A DNA stretch of 64,000 nucleotides. Origin: JBAXXL01 sp037127915. Lineage in GTDB: Bacteria > Bacteroidota > Ignavibacteria > Kapaibacteriales > UBA2268. The notes beneath the pieces were generated by a model. The model saw only the letters and a list, made by a program, of their open reading frames with translations. It ran no database searches and was not told where the DNA came from. The position numbers were made by a program, and so were the translations under genes. The stretch covers positions 1 through 64,000 of the forward strand of contig JBAXXL010000020.1 of assembly GCA_037127915.1 (NCBI GenBank). The letters run 5' to 3'. Below, piece by piece: positions 60,739 through 64,000 of this stretch; position 1 is the stretch's first letter, and every line of letters starts with the position of its first letter.

Positions 60739-63491
60739 TGAACGAAATAATTGATAATACTTTGCTTGAACTTTTCCGAACGGAAATCGAAATCCATACA
60801 TTGGCTTTGGAGGACGGTTTATTGGATTTGGAAAAGTGCCAAACAGCGGAACAGATAAATCCACTTATGAGAGCGGCTCATTCTATAAAAGGAGCGGCGC
60901 GCATTGTTGGTTTGGATTTCGGAGTAGCTTTGGCTCACGCTATGGAGGATTTATTAAGTGCGGCGCAGGAAGGCAAAACCATATTGAATTCTCAGGACTT
61001 GGATTGGCTTTTAGAAGGAAATGATATTTTCAAAATCCTTAAAACCGGCGAGCTGAGCAAAATCCCCAATCAATTAGACTCTGAAAAAGAACATATTGAT
61101 AAACTGGTAAAATCACTGAAACAATCTGTGACCAAGGAAAAAGAAGATAAAGCTACTTGTGAAGTACCTGAAATTATTGAAACAGTAGAGCAAAAAATCA
61201 AGAACAGCGCGGATGCGAAAGCGAAGCTGGTGAAACCCGACCCTATATTTGCACAAATTTTCCAAAGCCAACTTCTTAGCGGTTCGGAAGCAATAAAGAA
61301 AATCCTGAACGGTAAAGAAACATTGGAATCAGCTGAACTTGATGCGGTAGCAAAGAATATAGACCAGATTCAAGGTGGAGCGAAAATTATAGGATTTCAT
61401 AACCTATCGGATATCTGCATTCAATCGAAGTTGATGCTTAATCATCACGATAAAATTGATTCATCGGAAACGAAAAGCGCTATTGAAGCTGTAATAGAAA
61501 TAAACGATTTGTTTAATTATATGGCAAGAAGCGCGGGTGATGATTTCTTTCAGATTTTTTATGACAACTACGAAAACATTCAAGAATTCTCCGCCAAAAT
61601 TGAGAATTTGATAAAGCAATTTGAAATGCCGAAAAATTCAACTCCTGTCAAAGATGAAGAACCGCCTGAAATAACAATTGAGCCGACTATAAGCTCGGCA
61701 GAAGCTAAGAAAGCCGCGTATAAAGCCGAGAAACTGGTAAAAAGCAAGGATGAGGTATTCGTTAAGGTATCAACAACGCACTTAAACAAAGTGATGGCTT
61801 ATGCCAGCGAATCGCACGTCCAGGTCAACAATACAGCCGTTTTGGAAAAAGATATTCTTTCGGCAAAAAGCAAACTGATGAGCCTAATAACTGAGTTGGA
61901 ATCTATGGATATATCCAACGACACGGTAGTAGAATCCGCAGAGAAATATGCGGCATCGCTCCAATTGGCTTATAGTTGTCTGCGAGAAGTTACTTATTGC
62001 TACGAAAGATTTGAGCATTTAGCCGGGCGTTTAGATAGTGTTTCGGATAGACTTTACGATGCTACATTGCTGACCAGAATGGAACCGTTCTCGGAAGGAA
62101 CTTTTGATTTCAAACGTAATGTTCGAGATTTGGCAAAAGAATTGGGTAAAGAAGTCAATTTGGTGATTGAAGGTGCGGGTGTGAATGTGGACCGCGATAT
62201 ATTAGAGAAACTGCAACCTCCGCTTATACATCTTCTGCGTAATGCCATTGACCACGGAATCGAAATGCCGGACGAAAGAGAGCGGATTGGAAAACCAAGA
62301 GTAGGTACAGTTGAAATCAAAGCTCGACATAGCGAAGGTCTTTTAATTATTACAGTCAGCGAAGACGGCCACGGTATAGATACAGAAAATCTACGAAAAA
62401 AAATCGTAGAAAAAGGTTTTGTAAGCGAAGACTTGAGTCAGTTTTTAGATAAAAATGAACTATACGAATTTCTGTTTTTACCGCGTTTTTCGACAAAAGA
62501 GCATGTATCGGAGATTTCGGGCCGTGGTGTTGGATTGGATGTAGTGTTCAACATGGTTCACGAAGTCGGCGGTGTGATAAGTATTGAATCTGTATTAGGA
62601 GTGGGAACCACATTCAAATTAAGATTACCTTTAACACTTTCGGTTATTAAAACTATTTTGATTTTAGTGAATAACGAAATTTATGCCCTTCCTATAAATA
62701 ACATAGAGCGGATATATAAAATCAAACGCCAGGATTTAAAACTTATCGAAAACAATTACTACTTCAATGTAAGCGACGAAACCGGTGCTGAAGAAAACAT
62801 CGGCATTGTTTCCGGTAAAAGAATTTTATATAACGGTGATATTGGTATATTAGATGAAGTTATTAACGCGATAGTTTTGAATGATAGACAAAGCCGATAC
62901 GGGCTGATTGCCGATAAAATAATCGGGCAAAGCGAGTTAGTGGTTATGCCGCTCGACGGCAGATTAGGCAGTAAAATCCCGTTAATTAGTGCGGGTTCAA
63001 TCTTAGATGATGGATCGGCGGTTTTGATTTTAGATACCGAGGATATGGTTCGTGCTATGGATGCGGAATTCAACAAGAAGAACCACACACATGATATGGA
63101 TATTCCAAAAGATCACATCAAAAAGAAAATTTTAGTTGTTGATGATTCGATTACCGTTAGGGAATTGGAAAGGAAACTGCTTGAGAATAAAGGCTATGAC
63201 GTAACGATAGGAATAGATGGTATAGACGGTTGGAATTTAGCAAATAAAAATCAATTTGATCTCGTGGTTAGCGATATAGATATGCCGCGTATGAACGGTA
63301 TAGATTTGGTTAAAAGATTGAAAACACATGCGCAATACCGCGATACTCCGATTATGATAGTATCGTATAAAGATAGAGAAGAAGATAAAATAGCAGGTAA
63401 AAACGCCGGAGCCAATTACTATTTGACAAAAAGCAGTTTCGCAGATGATTCATTTATTTTAGCTGTCGAAGATTTGATAGGTGAGGCATAA
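60738..63491 (+). CDS. Hybrid histidine kinase CheA-REC (WspE position)
   Basis: 917 residues from the ATG at 60738 (TAATG overlap); a second ATG two codons upstream is possible. Hpt1 carries the phosphorylatable histidine near 48 (MRAAHSIKGAARIVGL). A second Hpt-like segment (about 175-290, NIDQIQGGAKIIGFHNL) has Asp in place of His. Then come dimerisation/P3, the ATPase domain (LLRNAIDHGIEMPDERERIGKPR, EDGHGID, SGRGVGLDVV) and a CheW-like P5 (NEIYALPINNIERIYK). The final 125 residues are a receiver with VVDDS, phospho-acceptor VSDIDMPRMNG and a YLTKS lysine. It phosphorylates its own REC and probably other response regulators. WspE has the same architecture. Confidence 0.93.
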   Translation: MNEIIDNTLLELFRTEIEIHTLALEDGLLDLEKCQTAEQINPLMRAAHSIKGAARIVGLDFGVALAHAMEDLLSAAQEGKTILNSQDLDWLLEGNDIFKILKTGELSKIPNQLDSEKEHIDKLVKSLKQSVTKEKEDKATCEVPEIIETVEQKIKNSADAKAKLVKPDPIFAQIFQSQLLSGSEAIKKILNGKETLESAELDAVAKNIDQIQGGAKIIGFHNLSDICIQSKLMLNHHDKIDSSETKSAIEAVIEINDLFNYMARSAGDDFFQIFYDNYENIQEFSAKIENLIKQFEMPKNSTPVKDEEPPEITIEPTISSAEAKKAAYKAEKLVKSKDEVFVKVSTTHLNKVMAYASESHVQVNNTAVLEKDILSAKSKLMSLITELESMDISNDTVVESAEKYAASLQLAYSCLREVTYCYERFEHLAGRLDSVSDRLYDATLLTRMEPFSEGTFDFKRNVRDLAKELGKEVNLVIEGAGVNVDRDILEKLQPPLIHLLRNAIDHGIEMPDERERIGKPRVGTVEIKARHSEGLLIITVSEDGHGIDTENLRKKIVEKGFVSEDLSQFLDKNELYEFLFLPRFSTKEHVSEISGRGVGLDVVFNMVHEVGGVISIESVLGVGTTFKLRLPLTLSVIKTILILVNNEIYALPINNIERIYKIKRQDLKLIENNYYFNVSDETGAEENIGIVSGKRILYNGDIGILDEVINAIVLNDRQSRYGLIADKIIGQSELVVMPLDGRLGSKIPLISAGSILDDGSAVLILDTEDMVRAMDAEFNKKNHTHDMDIPKDHIKKKILVVDDSITVRELERKLLENKGYDVTIGIDGIDGWNLANKNQFDLVVSDIDMPRMNGIDLVKRLKTHAQYRDTPIMIVSYKDREEDKIAGKNAGANYYLTKSSFADDSFILAVEDLIGEA

Positions 63492-64000
63492 TGAAAAGCA
63501 TTGCTATTATAGCACCCAATATTGGGGATTATAAATTCATACACGAAATTTCAGGTAGCACAAGCGATGTAAAATTCTTTTGGGCGGGATACGAGTACAA
63601 TGAAATAATTAACGGCATTGTAAACACGAAGCCCGATTTAATACTTTTAAGTATGAATTTTACTCTCTTAGATATTCCAAAGTTGATTAAAGATATTCTC
63701 TCGGTATACAAGTGCCCGCTAATAGTATATATAGATGAAAGTAAAAATTCAGATGGTTTAATATTTGACGCCTTGAATGCCGGTGCCACAGACTATATTA
63801 AGCTTAAATTAGATTTGCCGTCAGCAGAGCTTAATAAGGAGTTGAATAAGAAATTCAGCAAAATTATCAATTCAAACAAAATATCTGCTAAAATTCATGA
63901 TATACCTACATATAAAGAGGGTGATGAAAAGCAAAACCTTGTTATTATTGGTTCATCGACCGGTGGCCCTGCCGCTCTAATGGAAATTATTAAAAAACTT
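63491..64000 (+). CDS. CheB-type methylesterase with a degenerate receiver domain, cut by the window end (WspF position)
   Basis: The first 170 residues are visible. The start overlaps the upstream stop (TAATG). Residues 1-110 look like a receiver domain (AIIAPNIGDYK ... PDLILLSMNF ... YKCPLIVYID ... FDALNAGATDYIKLKL) but lack the usual acidic pair after strand 1 (AP in place of DD) and the phospho-acceptor Asp (Ser in LLSMN). The linker ends at IIGSSTGGPAALMEI, where the esterase domain begins with its catalytic serine (SSTGG) intact. CheB removes methyl groups from MCP glutamates. The remaining two-thirds lie outside the window. Confidence 0.85.
   Translation, partial: MKSIAIIAPNIGDYKFIHEISGSTSDVKFFWAGYEYNEIINGIVNTKPDLILLSMNFTLLDIPKLIKDILSVYKCPLIVYIDESKNSDGLIFDALNAGATDYIKLKLDLPSAELNKELNKKFSKIINSNKISAKIHDIPTYKEGDEKQNLVIIGSSTGGPAALMEIIKKL

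Overview
ORGANISM. The window looks like a chromosome segment from the Fibrobacterota-Chlorobi-Bacteroidota (FCB) superphylum, probably a lineage outside classical Bacteroidota such as the Kapabacteria/Ignavibacteria/Chlorobi side. The reasons are C-terminal type IX secretion (T9SS) sorting domains, tandem FISUMP (Fibrobacter succinogenes major paralogous) domains, a Bacteroidota-like variant (HPMGGGEG) in ribosomal protein L2, and visible Shine-Dalgarno sequences with several GTG/TTG starts, which classical Bacteroidota usually lack. The placement is inference; no 16S gene is present.

LAYOUT. (1) 1-10.5 kb, minus strand: a cluster of exported FISUMP/IPT-TIG proteins with 3, 5, 1 and 2 FISUMP modules, plus the first codons of another at the left edge, separated by short palindromic repeats, and then a small T9SS-tailed protein. 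(2) 11.1-15.5 kb, minus: two paralogous exported proteins in a tight operon. The first gene resembles Omp28-type proteins; the second ends in a T9SS tail that carries two palindromic repeats in frame. (3) 16.1-19.3 kb, plus: an orphan Rhs tip with a papain-like (NlpC/P60-like) C-terminal toxin domain, followed by three paralogous lipoproteins that are probably immunity proteins. (4) 19.6-24.8 kb, minus: a compact operon with a deoxyhypusine-synthase-like gene, engB, cydB, a tsaC/sua5-type gene and mrdA. (5) 25.3-31.3 kb, plus: a small unknown gene, a stand-alone copy of a subtilase N-domain with a T9SS tail, and a 1628-residue S8 peptidase with a T9SS tail. (6) 31.5-50.4 kb, plus: the merged str-S10-spc-alpha ribosomal region from rpsL to rplQ, with rpsD and adk missing from their usual places. 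(7) 50.4-55.9 kb: a LolD-type ATPase, a PAP2 phosphatase, a SIMPL-domain protein, an unknown membrane protein, repeat-rich DNA, an Ig-like lipoprotein and an initiator tRNA-Met. (8) 56.1-64.0 kb, plus: a chemosensory operon in exactly the Wsp order (MCP, CheW, CheR-TPR, CheW, CheA-REC, CheB), cut by the window end.

HOW THE PARTS WORK TOGETHER. The ribosomal region is ordinary housekeeping. The accessory part is dominated by cell-surface or exported proteins and by many families of 20-35 bp palindromes, some of which have entered coding sequence in frame. The most system-like finds are the Rhs toxin with a triplicated lipoprotein immunity array, in which each extra copy carries a fossil of the toxin gene's 3' end, and the Wsp-like pathway, in which the CheB receiver lacks its phosphorylation residues and CheA carries a second Hpt-like domain without histidine. 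The subtilase with a free N-domain paralogue just upstream is a candidate protease/inhibitor or protease/chaperone pair.
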